A stretch of 64,000 nucleotides of DNA from Rhizobium leguminosarum bv. viciae USDA 2370 (GTDB lineage: Bacteria > Pseudomonadota > Alphaproteobacteria > Rhizobiales > Rhizobiaceae), in NCBI RefSeq assembly GCF_002008365.1, contig NZ_MRDL01000059.1, positions 623,018 through 687,017 of the forward strand, written 5' to 3'. The translations under genes were made by a program, and so were the position numbers. Position 1 is the first letter of the stretch. Every line of letters begins with the position of its first letter. The notes under the pieces were generated by a model. It had not been told where the DNA came from. It saw only the letters and a list, made by a program, of their open reading frames with translations, and ran no database searches. This document shows positions 25,956 to 34,152 of this stretch, piece after piece.

Positions 25956-27065
25956 ATGGCCAGCATTTCGCTTAAAGAGCTGAACAAATCCTACGGCGCG
26001 CTCACCGTCGTCCACGACATCGACCTCGAAATCGCTGACAAGGAATTCATCATCCTGGTCGGCCCCTCCGGCTGCGGTAAATCGACGACGCTGCGGATGA
26101 TCGCCGGCCTCGAGGAGATATCGGGAGGAGAGCTCAAGATCGGCGGCGACGTCATGAACGACGTTCCCTCCAAGGATCGGGATATCGCCATGGTTTTCCA
26201 GAACTATGCGCTGTACCCGCATATGACCGTCTACAAGAACATGGCTTTCGGTCTGCAGCTGAGGAAGGTGTCGCGCGACTTCATCGATGCCCAGGTGCAG
26301 GACGCCGCCAGGATCCTCGACATCTCTCATCTCCTGAACCGCAAGCCGAAGGCGCTTTCGGGCGGGCAGCGCCAGCGCGTCGCGCTCGGCCGTGCGATGG
26401 TGCGCAATCCGGCGGTCTTCCTTCTCGACGAGCCGCTTTCCAATCTCGATGCCAAACTGCGCGGCACGATGCGTTCGGAAATCACCAAGCTGCACAAGCG
26501 CCTCAACGCCACCTTCATCTACGTCACCCACGACCAGGTGGAGGCCATGACCATGGCGGACCGGATCGTCGTCATGAAGGACGGGCACATCCAGCAGGTG
26601 GATACGCCGCAGAACCTCTACGACCGTCCCGTCAACATGTTCGTCGCCGGCTTCATCGGCGCGCCGCAGATGAACATGCTGCCCTCGACCATTTTGCGCC
26701 GGGACGACGGCTATATCGCCGTCTTCGACGGCCGGGAACTGCCGCTGCCTGCCCATTTCGACAAGGGCAGGATCGCCCCCTACGAGGGCCGCGAACTGGT
26801 GCTTGGCATCCGTCCGGAGAATTTCCACGAGCTGCCGCCGGCCGACATCGCACCGGAGAACCTGGCGCCCCTCAAGGCGGTCGTCGAACTGGCCGAGCCC
26901 ATGGGCTCGGAAGTGCATCTGAACATGGTGGCAGGCGGGCGCAATCTCATCGCCCGCGTCTCGCCGCGCTACCGGCCTGATATCGGCGAGGAGGCGACGC
27001 TGGTCGCCGATATGACCAATGCGCAGCTGTTCGACAAGGAAACGGAACGCTCGATTCTATACTGA
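25956..27065 (+). CDS. carbohydrate ABC transporter ATP-binding protein, UgpC/MsmK-like
   Basis: A 369-residue ATPase with Walker A GPSGCGKSTT (about 36-45), signature LSGGQRQRVALGRAM, Walker B VFLLDEPLSNLD, switch His in VTHDQVEAMTMADR, and a C-terminal MalK-type TOBE/regulatory domain (about 240-369). AGGAGG lies before the ATG. It energises the permeases at 22974 and 23927. ATPases of this group are often shared between several sugar importers, so it could also serve the fucoside transporter at 6.3-9.5 kb, which has no ATPase gene of its own. Confidence 0.94.
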   Translation: MASISLKELNKSYGALTVVHDIDLEIADKEFIILVGPSGCGKSTTLRMIAGLEEISGGELKIGGDVMNDVPSKDRDIAMVFQNYALYPHMTVYKNMAFGLQLRKVSRDFIDAQVQDAARILDISHLLNRKPKALSGGQRQRVALGRAMVRNPAVFLLDEPLSNLDAKLRGTMRSEITKLHKRLNATFIYVTHDQVEAMTMADRIVVMKDGHIQQVDTPQNLYDRPVNMFVAGFIGAPQMNMLPSTILRRDDGYIAVFDGRELPLPAHFDKGRIAPYEGRELVLGIRPENFHELPPADIAPENLAPLKAVVELAEPMGSEVHLNMVAGGRNLIARVSPRYRPDIGEEATLVADMTNAQLFDKETERSILY

Positions 27066-27085
27066 GGCGCCTGCGGGAGACGGCT

Positions 27086-27811
27086 ATGCAGTGGTTGCGG
27101 GACATGTGGACGAGGGAGGGACCGGGCATTGCGAAGGATGCGCCGAAGAGGACCGGCCTTGCTCTGTTCGCCGAGATCCTCGTCCGCGAATGGTGGGAGA
27201 TGGTCAAGCTGAACATCCTCTTCATCCTGGCCGGCCTCTTCGTCGTGACGCTGCCGGCAGCCCTCGCCGCCATGGCCCGGGTCTCGGTCGCCTTGGTGGA
27301 AGATCGCAACACCTATCTGCTGCGGGACTTCACGGAAGCCTTTCTGCGCTACTTCTGGCGCGCCACCGCCTGGGGCCTGGCGTTGAGCGGCGCGCTTGCA
27401 ATCGGTATCCATGCGATTGTCACCTATGCCGCCGGCGCACGCGACAATCTGTTGCTGAGCGCACCACTGACGATCGCCCTCGTCGCCACCGCTTTCATCG
27501 CGGTCCTCGCCTGCCATCTCATCGTTCTCATGGTGATGCGCGATCTGCCGGCTTCTAGGCTGCTGCGCCTCGCCGCGCTCGCCTCGGTCATCCGCCCGCT
27601 CCCGGCGCTAGCCGCGCTCGCCTTCGCCGCCAGCCTGTGGCTGGCGCATATCCTCTTCTATCCGGTTTCGGTGTTCATGCCGGCAACCTTCAATTTTTCA
27701 CTCGGAATGTTCGCCGTCGCATTCGGCGTCCATCGGGCGGCGGTGACGGTTCTAGACCTGCCAAACGCAACGCAGCCCCACCGCGAACCGCATATACGAG
27801 ACGCTTCATAA
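27086..27811 (+). CDS. YesL-like (DUF624) integral membrane protein
   Basis: A 241-residue protein with about five hydrophobic spans (about 42-65, 95-117, 130-155, 170-195, 200-225) and the N-terminal LFAEILVREWWEMVKLNILFIL region of the DUF624/YesL family. In Bacillus, yesL lies in the rhamnogalacturonan locus next to ABC permeases and GH genes; the molecular role is unknown. Here it lies between the ATPase and binding-protein genes of the same operon, so an accessory role in transport or membrane assembly is likely. GGGAG lies before the ATG. Confidence 0.8.
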   Translation: MQWLRDMWTREGPGIAKDAPKRTGLALFAEILVREWWEMVKLNILFILAGLFVVTLPAALAAMARVSVALVEDRNTYLLRDFTEAFLRYFWRATAWGLALSGALAIGIHAIVTYAAGARDNLLLSAPLTIALVATAFIAVLACHLIVLMVMRDLPASRLLRLAALASVIRPLPALAALAFAASLWLAHILFYPVSVFMPATFNFSLGMFAVAFGVHRAAVTVLDLPNATQPHREPHIRDAS

Positions 27812-27851
27812 AACAACTGATCCAGAGATGATCCAGGGAAGGAGAACGGGA

Positions 27852-29126
27852 ATGTATTTGGATAAATTCGGGAGGACGATGAGACTTGCCTTGGCAGGTT
27901 TCACCTTGGCCGCAACGACGGCCGGCGCAGCGCTTGCCGAGGACGCCGTGACGCTCAAATGGGCTTTGTGGGACTGGGACAAGACCGCCTATTACAAGCC
28001 GTTGATCGAGGCCTATCAGGCCAAACACCCCAACGTGAAGTTCGAGCCGATGGACCTCGGCTCGCAGGACTATCAGCAGATGATCTCGACGCAGCTGACC
28101 GGCGGCTCCAAGGATATCGACATCGTCACCATCAAGGATGTGCCGGGCTACACCAACCTGGTGCGCGCCGGCAACATCGCCGATCTCAGCAGCTTCGTGA
28201 AGGATCAGAAGATCGACCCGGCTCCCTATGGCGGCCTGATCGAGGAACTGACCATCGACGGCAAGGTCTATTCGCTGCCGTTCCGCTCCGACTTCTGGAT
28301 CGTCTATTACAATAAAGACATATTCGACAAAGCAGGCGTCCCCTACCCTACCAATGACATGACCTGGGCGCAATTCGACGCGACTGCCGAGAAGCTTACC
28401 GGCGGCATGGGCACCAACAAGACCTACGGCGCGCTCCTGCATACCTGGCGGTCGACCGTTCAGCTGCCCGGCGTCCTCGACGGAAAACACACGCTGGTCG
28501 ACGGCGACTACGACTTCCTCAAGCCCTGGTACGATAGGGCGCTCACCCTGCAGAAGGATGGGGCGATTCCCTCCTACGCCTTCCTGAAGACGTCAAACAC
28601 GCATTATTCGGCGCTCTTCTTCAACGGCACGATCGGCATGCTGCCGATGGGAACCTGGTTCGTCGGCACCCAGATCACCAAGGTGAAATCGGGTGAATCG
28701 AAGAGCAAGAACTGGGGCATCGTCAAGTTCCCGCATCCCGACGGCGTCGCGGCCGGGACAACGGCCGCGCAGATCTCCGGGCTGGCGGTCAACGCCAATT
28801 CCGACCACAAGGATGCAGCTCTCGATTTCATCAAGTTCGTCACCGGTCCTGAGGGCGCTGATGTCATCGCGTCGACGGGCACCTTCCCCGCGCTCAAGAC
28901 GGATGACGTCAGCGCCAAGATCGCGGCAACGCCGGGCTTTCCTGAGGATGCGGCCAGCAAGGAGGCGCTGAAGCCGTTGAAAACCTACCTTGAGATGGCG
29001 GTCAACCCAAACGCCGCCAAGATCGAGGTGGTGCTCAACCGTGTGCATGACGCGATCATGACCGACAACACCACCGTCGACGACGGGTTGAAGGAAATGA
29101 CCGAAGGCGTGAAGGCCATCAAGTAG
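27852..29126 (+). CDS. ABC transporter sugar-binding protein of the uronate-oligosaccharide operon
   Basis: Family-1 extracellular binding protein of about 424 residues. An N-terminal signal peptide (core LALAGFTLAATTAGAA, cleavage near ALA-ED at about residue 29) precedes the WALWDWDKTAYYKP segment and the YSLPFRSDFWIVYYNKDIFDKAG signature. The ATG at 27852 has AAGGAG 7 nt upstream and is better than 27828. It follows the YesL-like gene by about 40 nt. Placing the binding protein near the operon's end is unusual for this type. A GC-rich hairpin with a T-run follows at 29144-29183. Confidence 0.9.
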   Translation: MYLDKFGRTMRLALAGFTLAATTAGAALAEDAVTLKWALWDWDKTAYYKPLIEAYQAKHPNVKFEPMDLGSQDYQQMISTQLTGGSKDIDIVTIKDVPGYTNLVRAGNIADLSSFVKDQKIDPAPYGGLIEELTIDGKVYSLPFRSDFWIVYYNKDIFDKAGVPYPTNDMTWAQFDATAEKLTGGMGTNKTYGALLHTWRSTVQLPGVLDGKHTLVDGDYDFLKPWYDRALTLQKDGAIPSYAFLKTSNTHYSALFFNGTIGMLPMGTWFVGTQITKVKSGESKSKNWGIVKFPHPDGVAAGTTAAQISGLAVNANSDHKDAALDFIKFVTGPEGADVIASTGTFPALKTDDVSAKIAATPGFPEDAASKEALKPLKTYLEMAVNPNAAKIEVVLNRVHDAIMTDNTTVDDGLKEMTEGVKAIK

Positions 29127-29143
29127 GCCCACGAGATATCGAC

Positions 29144-29183
29144 GGCCGCGGGTTACCATCCGCCCGCGGCCGATCGGGTTTTT
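29144..29183 (+). terminator. terminator or attenuator before the DUF2264 gene
   Basis: GGCCGCGGG (29144-29152) pairs with CCCGCGGCC (29163-29171); after 7 nt comes TTTTT (29179-29183). The T-run is directly before the next ATG (29185), so read-through would be needed to express that gene. Confidence 0.6.
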
Positions 29184-29184
29184 C

Positions 29185-31053
29185 ATGAATTTCGAGCTGA
29201 CAATGATATATGATCCCGCCCGGGCCAATCCGCTTTTCGGCAATCCCCTGAAGACACGCGACGACCTCTCCAAGGCCGTCATCGATCTGTTCGAACCGCT
29301 GCTGCCGTATTTTTCCGAAGGCGGCGCTCGTGTGCGCCTCGGTGCAGCCGGCGCGATCTTCGACCGGGCAGCGGCGGACCTGGAAGGATTTGCGCGGCCG
29401 CTCTGGGGAATTGTTCCGCTCGCTGCCGGCGGCGGTGCGTTCCCGCATTGGGAGCTCTATCGGCGCGGGCTCGCAAACGGCACCAATCCTGCTCATCCCG
29501 AATATTGGGGCGATCTTACCGACCGCAATCAGCGGCTGGTCGAGCTCGCCGCCGTCGGCTTCGCCCTGGCGCTTGTCCCCGAGCATATCTGGGAACCGCT
29601 TGACGACAGCGATAAGAAGACGGTCGCTGCCTATCTTCTCAGAGCGCGCGAGCTGGAATTCATCGACAACAACTGGAAATTCTTTCGTGTGCTCATCGAT
29701 CTCGGGCTGGAACGCGTAAGCGTGGCGTTCGATCACCGGAAAACCCTCGCCTATCTCGAAGAACTGGAAGCTTTCGACCTCGGGGAAGGCTGGTATCGCG
29801 ACGGACCGGTCCGGCGGGTCGATCATTACATTCCCTTCGCCATGCATTTCTACGGCCTGATCTATGCGGTGCTGGCGCGAGGCGACGAGGCGCGCAAGGA
29901 CCGCTTCCGGCGTCGCGCCCAGACCTTTGCCGGGGATATCCGCCACTGGTTCGGCCCCGATGGCGCGGCACTTGCCTTCGGCCGCAGCCAGACCTACCGC
30001 TTCGCGGCGGGCGGCTTTTGGGGCGCGCTTGCCTTTGCCGGCGTCGAAGCCCTGCCCTGGGCCGAGATCAAGGGCTATTACATGCGCCATATCCGCTGGT
30101 GGTCGGCGATGCCGATTGCCGAGCGCGACGGCGTTCTCTCCGTCGGCTACGGCTACCCGAACCTCTTCATGAGCGAGAGCTACAATTCTCCCGGGTCACC
30201 CTATTGGGCGCTGAAATTCTTCCTGCCGCTCGCTCTTGCGGGGGATCATCCGTTCTGGACCGCCGAGGAGGCGCCGCAGCCGGAATTTCCGGAGCCGGTC
30301 GCTTTGACGCCGGCGGGAATGGTCGCCATGCACACGCCGGGAAACGTGGTTGTGCTCTCCTCGGGGCAGCAGCACGACAAGATGCTCGGCGCAAACGAGA
30401 AATATTCGAAATTCGTCTATTCCACGCGCTACGCTTTCAACATCGAAGCCGACGACCGGAATTTCTCCGCCGCAAGCTTCGACGGCATGATCGGTCTCTC
30501 AGACGACGGCGTCCATTTCCGCATGCGGGAAACCCTCGAAGAGGCGTTGATAACAGGCGACCTGCTCTATTCGCGCTGGCGCCCCTGGAACGACGTCACC
30601 ATCGAAACCTGGCTGCTTCCCGAAAACCCGTGGCACATCCGCCTACACCGCATCGCTACGCCGCGCGCCCTCAGCACCATCGAAGGCGGCTTTGCGATCG
30701 AACGCGCGGATTTCAATGCCGACCGCTCCGATGCAAGGGATGGCCGGGCTGTCTGGTACGGGCAGACCGACGTCAGCGCTATCGTGGATCTATCGCCCAA
30801 TCCGAGGGCCGGCCATGCGATGAGCCCGATCCCAAACACCAACCTCATCCACGCCAAGACCCTGCTGCCGCAGCTGCGCGGCGAAATCGGCCCCGGAACC
30901 ATCGTGCTCGCAACTGCGGCAATGGCCCTGCCCAGTCGCGAGAATTGGGCAAATGCGCTCGATAACCCGCCCGCCAACCCCCGCCTCGACGAGGTGGAGC
31001 GGCTCTTTCGAGAGAAAGGCGCGGGGGTGCCGGCATTCGCTCTCGGGACGTAG
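29185..31053 (+). CDS. DUF2264 family protein, probable glycan-degrading enzyme
   Basis: A 622-residue protein of the DUF2264 family. The N-terminal half (about 15-380) looks like an alpha/alpha-barrel, with motifs PLWGIVPLAAGG, HPEYWGDLTDRNQRLVE, FIDNNWKFFRVL and DGPVRRVDHYIPFAMHFYGL. The C-terminal half is beta-rich. Family members occur beside polysaccharide lyases and glycosidases. I recall links to a glucuronidase-type CAZy family (GH154), but I have not verified this. No signal peptide. The start has no clear ribosome site. It lies at the end of the heparinase/GH88 transporter locus and may act on the same oligosaccharide. Confidence 0.78.
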   Translation: MNFELTMIYDPARANPLFGNPLKTRDDLSKAVIDLFEPLLPYFSEGGARVRLGAAGAIFDRAAADLEGFARPLWGIVPLAAGGGAFPHWELYRRGLANGTNPAHPEYWGDLTDRNQRLVELAAVGFALALVPEHIWEPLDDSDKKTVAAYLLRARELEFIDNNWKFFRVLIDLGLERVSVAFDHRKTLAYLEELEAFDLGEGWYRDGPVRRVDHYIPFAMHFYGLIYAVLARGDEARKDRFRRRAQTFAGDIRHWFGPDGAALAFGRSQTYRFAAGGFWGALAFAGVEALPWAEIKGYYMRHIRWWSAMPIAERDGVLSVGYGYPNLFMSESYNSPGSPYWALKFFLPLALAGDHPFWTAEEAPQPEFPEPVALTPAGMVAMHTPGNVVVLSSGQQHDKMLGANEKYSKFVYSTRYAFNIEADDRNFSAASFDGMIGLSDDGVHFRMRETLEEALITGDLLYSRWRPWNDVTIETWLLPENPWHIRLHRIATPRALSTIEGGFAIERADFNADRSDARDGRAVWYGQTDVSAIVDLSPNPRAGHAMSPIPNTNLIHAKTLLPQLRGEIGPGTIVLATAAMALPSRENWANALDNPPANPRLDEVERLFREKGAGVPAFALGT

Positions 31054-31100
31054 CTCGGAGGCACTGGCTTCCGGGTTTCAACCGCGAGCCGGACGGTTGA

Positions 31101-31607
31101 TTATCGGGCGGTCAACTCGGAACGATATGCTTCGGCAATGCGCTGCGCCAACTGTGCCATTTGATCGTCAGGTATCTGCAGAACCCCGTACTCCGCCATC
31201 AGCGCGTGGTATTGCTGCTCTTCAAGAGGCACACCAGAGGCTAAGGGAACGACATGAAAATGCAGGTGGCTATTGGCTTGCTGGCTGCCGAGCGAAAGCA
31301 CATAAATTCGTTCGGCGTCGAACACGCTTTTGAGCGCGCGAGACAAAATATGCACATTCTCCTGTAGTCGAAGATATTCATCGGTCGACATGTCTCGCGC
31401 CAGATCCTCGAGGTGCTCCCTCGGACAGACAAGGCAATAGCCGGGCAGAGTGGGATACTTGCTCAGGAAGATGATCGTCTCGTCGTCTTCAAAAACGCGA
31501 TGATGAAAGAAGTCGGGGTCATTCCTGACCAATCCGCAGATAAAGCATGACCTTGTTCCGATGTCGTGCACATAGGCCCTGAGATCAAATGGTCGGCGTT
31601 CGTTCAT
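31101..31607 (-). CDS. HIT family hydrolase
   Basis: A 168-residue histidine-triad protein. The catalytic motif HLHFHVVPL holds His114, His116 and His118. An N-terminal CFIC (21-24) with later His residues may bind zinc as in many HIT proteins. The family hydrolyses or transfers nucleoside phosphates (AMP-lysine, dinucleoside polyphosphates); the exact substrate is not known. GGAGGTTCAGG lies before the ATG at 31607. It is convergent with the DUF2264 gene and divergent from the small genes at 31.9 kb, separated by an AT-rich 249-bp promoter gap. Confidence 0.87.
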   Translation of the reverse strand: MNERRPFDLRAYVHDIGTRSCFICGLVRNDPDFFHHRVFEDDETIIFLSKYPTLPGYCLVCPREHLEDLARDMSTDEYLRLQENVHILSRALKSVFDAERIYVLSLGSQQANSHLHFHVVPLASGVPLEEQQYHALMAEYGVLQIPDDQMAQLAQRIAEAYRSELTAR

Positions 31608-31856
31608 CCTGAACCTCCGTCGTCTCTCGCGCGGCGGTCGCGGACGCCTGAACTATTGCGAAAGCCATTGCCGGAAAAATAACACGCGCCAAAACCGGTG
31701 GCCAACCGTAATATTTTCGGATTACTCCAAATAATTATATTTATATCTTCGGTAGAAATAGCAAAACACCCCCTCATCGCAATATTGTTGAACTAAAGTT
31801 TAGCAAAGCGTAGTGATGTACTGGCCTTTCATTTTTCAAGGCCAGAGGAGGATGCA
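31608..31856. promoter_or_regulatory. 249-bp AT-rich divergent promoter gap
   Basis: This gap separates the HIT gene from the small-protein pair. It is strikingly AT-rich at 31705-31810 compared with its surroundings and contains the palindrome CTAAAGTTTAG (31793-31803) about 55 nt before the ATG of the gene at 31857. No consensus promoter can be asserted. Confidence 0.35.
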
Positions 31857-32120
31857 ATGCCTACCATAATGGTCCATCACAATGTCAAAGACACGAAGCA
31901 CTGGCTCGCTTCACCCATCCGCAAGCAGGTATTGGAACCGATTGGCGTCACGAACATTCGCACGTTTACAGACCCTCAAACGTCTAATCGCGTTGGTTTG
32001 GTCATGGACGTTGCTGATATGGAAAAGTTGATGGCCTTCATGCAGACCAAGGCAGCGGCCGATGCGATGGCGAATGATGGTGTCTTGCCCGAGACCATGG
32101 TGTTCCTCGTGCAATCGTAA
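31857..32120 (+). CDS. small conserved protein, probable dimeric alpha/beta barrel
   Basis: An 87-residue protein, not assigned to a named family. The pattern of short strands and two helices (TIMVHHNVKDTKHWL, VGLVMDVADMEKLMAFMQ, PETMVFLV) is like the ferredoxin-like dimeric alpha/beta-barrel proteins (antibiotic monooxygenase/cyclase group). AGAGGAGG is 6 nt before the ATG. Another protein of similar size and pattern follows 44 nt later, so the two are probably one operon. Function unknown. Confidence 0.7.
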   Translation: MPTIMVHHNVKDTKHWLASPIRKQVLEPIGVTNIRTFTDPQTSNRVGLVMDVADMEKLMAFMQTKAAADAMANDGVLPETMVFLVQS

Positions 32121-32164
32121 AACGCCTCTCAACCAAACCTGGAAATGCAACGCGGGAGGATGAT

Positions 32165-32434
32165 ATGACGACGTTATTCGTAAGGCACGAGGTCTCCGAT
32201 TACGCCGCCTGGCGCAAGATATATGATGCGTTTTCGCCGGTGCAGAAGGCCAATGGGGTGACGGCGCAAGCCGTTTATCGAGCCATCGACAATCCGAACG
32301 ATATTACCGTCACCCACGAGTTTGCCACGCTTGAAGCGGCGCAAACGTTCAGCAAGCTGGACGAGCTGAAGACGGCGATGCGCACGGGAGGCGTGCTCGG
32401 CGCGCCGACCGTGTGGTTTACCAACAAAGCATGA
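32165..32434 (+). CDS. small conserved protein, ABM-like dimeric alpha/beta barrel
   Basis: An 89-residue protein with the layout of antibiotic-biosynthesis-monooxygenase-like barrels: an N-terminal strand TLFVRHEVSDYAAWRKIYDAF, a central HEFATLEAAQTF and a C-terminal TVWFTN strand. GGGAGGATGAT precedes the ATG. It is paired with the similar gene at 31857; the two could be diverged duplicates. Substrate and role unknown. Confidence 0.72.
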   Translation: MTTLFVRHEVSDYAAWRKIYDAFSPVQKANGVTAQAVYRAIDNPNDITVTHEFATLEAAQTFSKLDELKTAMRTGGVLGAPTVWFTNKA

Positions 32435-32582
32435 AATAGAGCCAACGACCTCCGCCGCTGCAACCGGAGGCCAGGTTGCAGTCGCGCTCGGCACATGACA
32501 TGGAAGCCGAGCAGTGCGCTCTTGCGCCGATTGCCAACCTTGGTGGCAGTTGCAGGCGAACTGCGCAAATTTGTCCGAACTC

Positions 32583-33011
32583 CTATTGTCCGTTCCTGAT
32601 GTCGCGCAGAAGATCCAGGCCGCGCTGGTATTTTTCCGTTTTCTTGCCAGCTTGTTCGGCCTGCCGGAGATTATCTTCGAGATCGGCCCGTTTGACGGGC
32701 AAGGCCAGCGGGTTTGATGCCGCACGTCTGACGAAGTCGTCATCCGGCTCGTCCGGCCGCCTTGTCAGAGCATTCACCGCCGAGATGATCGCCGGCGGAA
32801 AGCCTTCTTCCCTCAGCCTGTCGAGCGTCCAGCCGCTTCCCTTCTCGACGACGTCATGAAGATAGGCGACCGTTCGCGTCTCGTCACCGGAAACCAGAAG
32901 GGCTACCCGCTGGCAGTGCTCGAAGAACGGCCGGCCGGTTTTGTCCGCCTTACCTTCATGGGCCGTAAGAGCAATCTGGATGGCATGGTCGAGATGCTGC
33001 ATGGCGATCAC
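32583..33011 (-). CDS. HD domain phosphohydrolase, SpoT-like fold
   Basis: About 142 residues. An early DHAIQIALTAHEGKADKTGRP stretch, a His at about 32 (FFEHCQRVA) and the HD pair in AYLHDVVEKG give the metal site of HD phosphohydrolases related to the RelA/SpoT hydrolase domain. The GTG start at 33011 overlaps the previous stop (GTGA); ATG 33002 is an alternative. It is downstream of and coupled to the DUF2934 gene. Nucleotide hydrolysis is likely; the substrate is unknown. Confidence 0.8.
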   Translation of the reverse strand: MIAMQHLDHAIQIALTAHEGKADKTGRPFFEHCQRVALLVSGDETRTVAYLHDVVEKGSGWTLDRLREEGFPPAIISAVNALTRRPDEPDDDFVRRAASNPLALPVKRADLEDNLRQAEQAGKKTEKYQRGLDLLRDIRNGQ

Positions 33012-33334
33012 GGTCCCTCGGTCTTCCTGATCTTCCGTCGGGAAGGCTTTTCGCCCGTCGTCATCTCGATGCCAGGGACGGGAGCCACGGCGGCCTGGAC
33101 AGGCCTCGCCGGCCGCCGATCGAGATCGCCGCTCTCACCGGCGCCTTGAAGCAGCGCTGCATCATCCCTATCGTCTTCATCGAGCAGGTTCTGCAGCGTC
33201 TCATGCTCATCCTCGCCGGCAAGTTCGTCGCAGGCTTGAAGCCAATGGCGCTCGTCGGCGCCATCCGGGCGGCCCTCGGCCTCCCAGATCTCGTAGGCAC
33301 GGCGACGGATCTGCTCGTGCTTGTCTATAGCCAT
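33008..33334 (-). CDS. DUF2934 domain protein
   Basis: About 108 residues. The N-terminal segment HEQIRRRAYEIWEAEGRPDGADERHWLQA is the DUF2934 signature, common in rhizobia and often near stress genes. The rest is acidic and then polar, probably disordered. GGAGG-CGATC precedes the ATG at 33334. Translation is coupled to the HD gene by a GTGA overlap. Function unknown. Confidence 0.82.
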   Translation of the reverse strand: MAIDKHEQIRRRAYEIWEAEGRPDGADERHWLQACDELAGEDEHETLQNLLDEDDRDDAALLQGAGESGDLDRRPARPVQAAVAPVPGIEMTTGEKPSRRKIRKTEGP

Positions 33335-33387
33335 GATCGCCTCCAGGGGCATTTGATGAGCCATCCGAGGAACGGGCCCAGTCGCTT

Positions 33388-33744
33388 TCACGGCGTGTTG
33401 ACGGTTGGAAGAAAATCCTCCACCTGTTTGCGCTTGCCCTTCGAAAGCGTCTCCACCCGTTCCTTCCAGAACCGCTCGGCCTCGGGTGGATCCTCATCCC
33501 ATTGGCGAACATCGGTGATGTTGTCGTCGATCATGGACCGACGGTGGCCGCCAAGGCTGAGATATTCTTTCGCAAGCTTCAGGCTTGGGGTTTCAGTGCC
33601 GCTATCGCGATCTGATGTCGAACTCACGTTGCGCCGGGCATTTTCCAATGCTCGCTTGCGATCGGTCTCGGCTCGCTCCGTATCGGCGGAACGAGCGTCA
33701 TCTGTCCCGCTCTCGGGCGGCACGTTGGATCTGGAAGTCATCAT
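33388..33744 (-). CDS. hypothetical protein, polar and charged
   Basis: A 118-residue protein with no recognised domain. The first 55 residues are rich in Ser, Asp, Arg and Glu and probably disordered. The second half has a KLAKEYLSLGGHRRSMIDDN segment and a WDEDPPEAERFWKERV segment that look helical. GAGGTGATCC precedes the first of two ATG codons. It precedes the DUF2934/HD pair on the same strand and may share their promoter. Confidence 0.65.
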   Translation of the reverse strand: MMTSRSNVPPESGTDDARSADTERAETDRKRALENARRNVSSTSDRDSGTETPSLKLAKEYLSLGGHRRSMIDDNITDVRQWDEDPPEAERFWKERVETLSKGKRKQVEDFLPTVNTP

Positions 33745-33852
33745 GGATCACCTCTCGATGTTGTGATCCAATAACCTTTGCAAGCAGTGAGAGTTCCGCG
33801 TGGGTTGCGATTGATTTGAGCGGGCGATCGAGCCGCACCGTCCGGGCGGCAA

Positions 33853-34143
33853 TCAATGAACGGCCATACTCACCATTCGATAGGGGTGCACGGCCTCGAA
33901 TTGCGAGATCATCGCCGTCGCCTGCTGAAATACGAGCTCGGCATTTTCTGGATCGTCACGGGCGAGTTCATCGGCATTGACGCGGATCGCTTCGGCCATG
34001 TTGTTGGAAAGTGCGGCGAAATGCGTATTGCCTTCGACATAGGCCTCACGCGCCGTGTCCTCCAGCGTTCGAGCGATATCGACGAGGATTTCCTCGCGTT
34101 CCTCGATACTGAGGTCTTTGATTATATTGGTCTTCTCTTCCAT
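33853..34143 (-). CDS. hypothetical small helical protein
   Basis: About 96 residues, no recognised family. Mostly helical and acidic (IKDLSIEEREEILVDIARTLEDTAREAY and later AELVFQQATAMISQFEA). GGAG is 8 nt before the ATG at 34143; an in-frame GTG at 34152 overlaps that site and is less likely. It is divergent from the groESL operon and next to other small genes on the same strand. Role unknown; a stress link is suggested only by position. Confidence 0.62.
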   Translation of the reverse strand: MEEKTNIIKDLSIEEREEILVDIARTLEDTAREAYVEGNTHFAALSNNMAEAIRVNADELARDDPENAELVFQQATAMISQFEAVHPYRMVSMAVH

Positions 34144-34152
34144 GTCACTCAC

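Noticed and set aside
24894..26918. A 674-residue open frame on the minus strand across the GH88 and ATPase genes
   Set aside because: It is antisense to two well-supported genes, has no family signature, and such long shadow frames are expected at this GC content.
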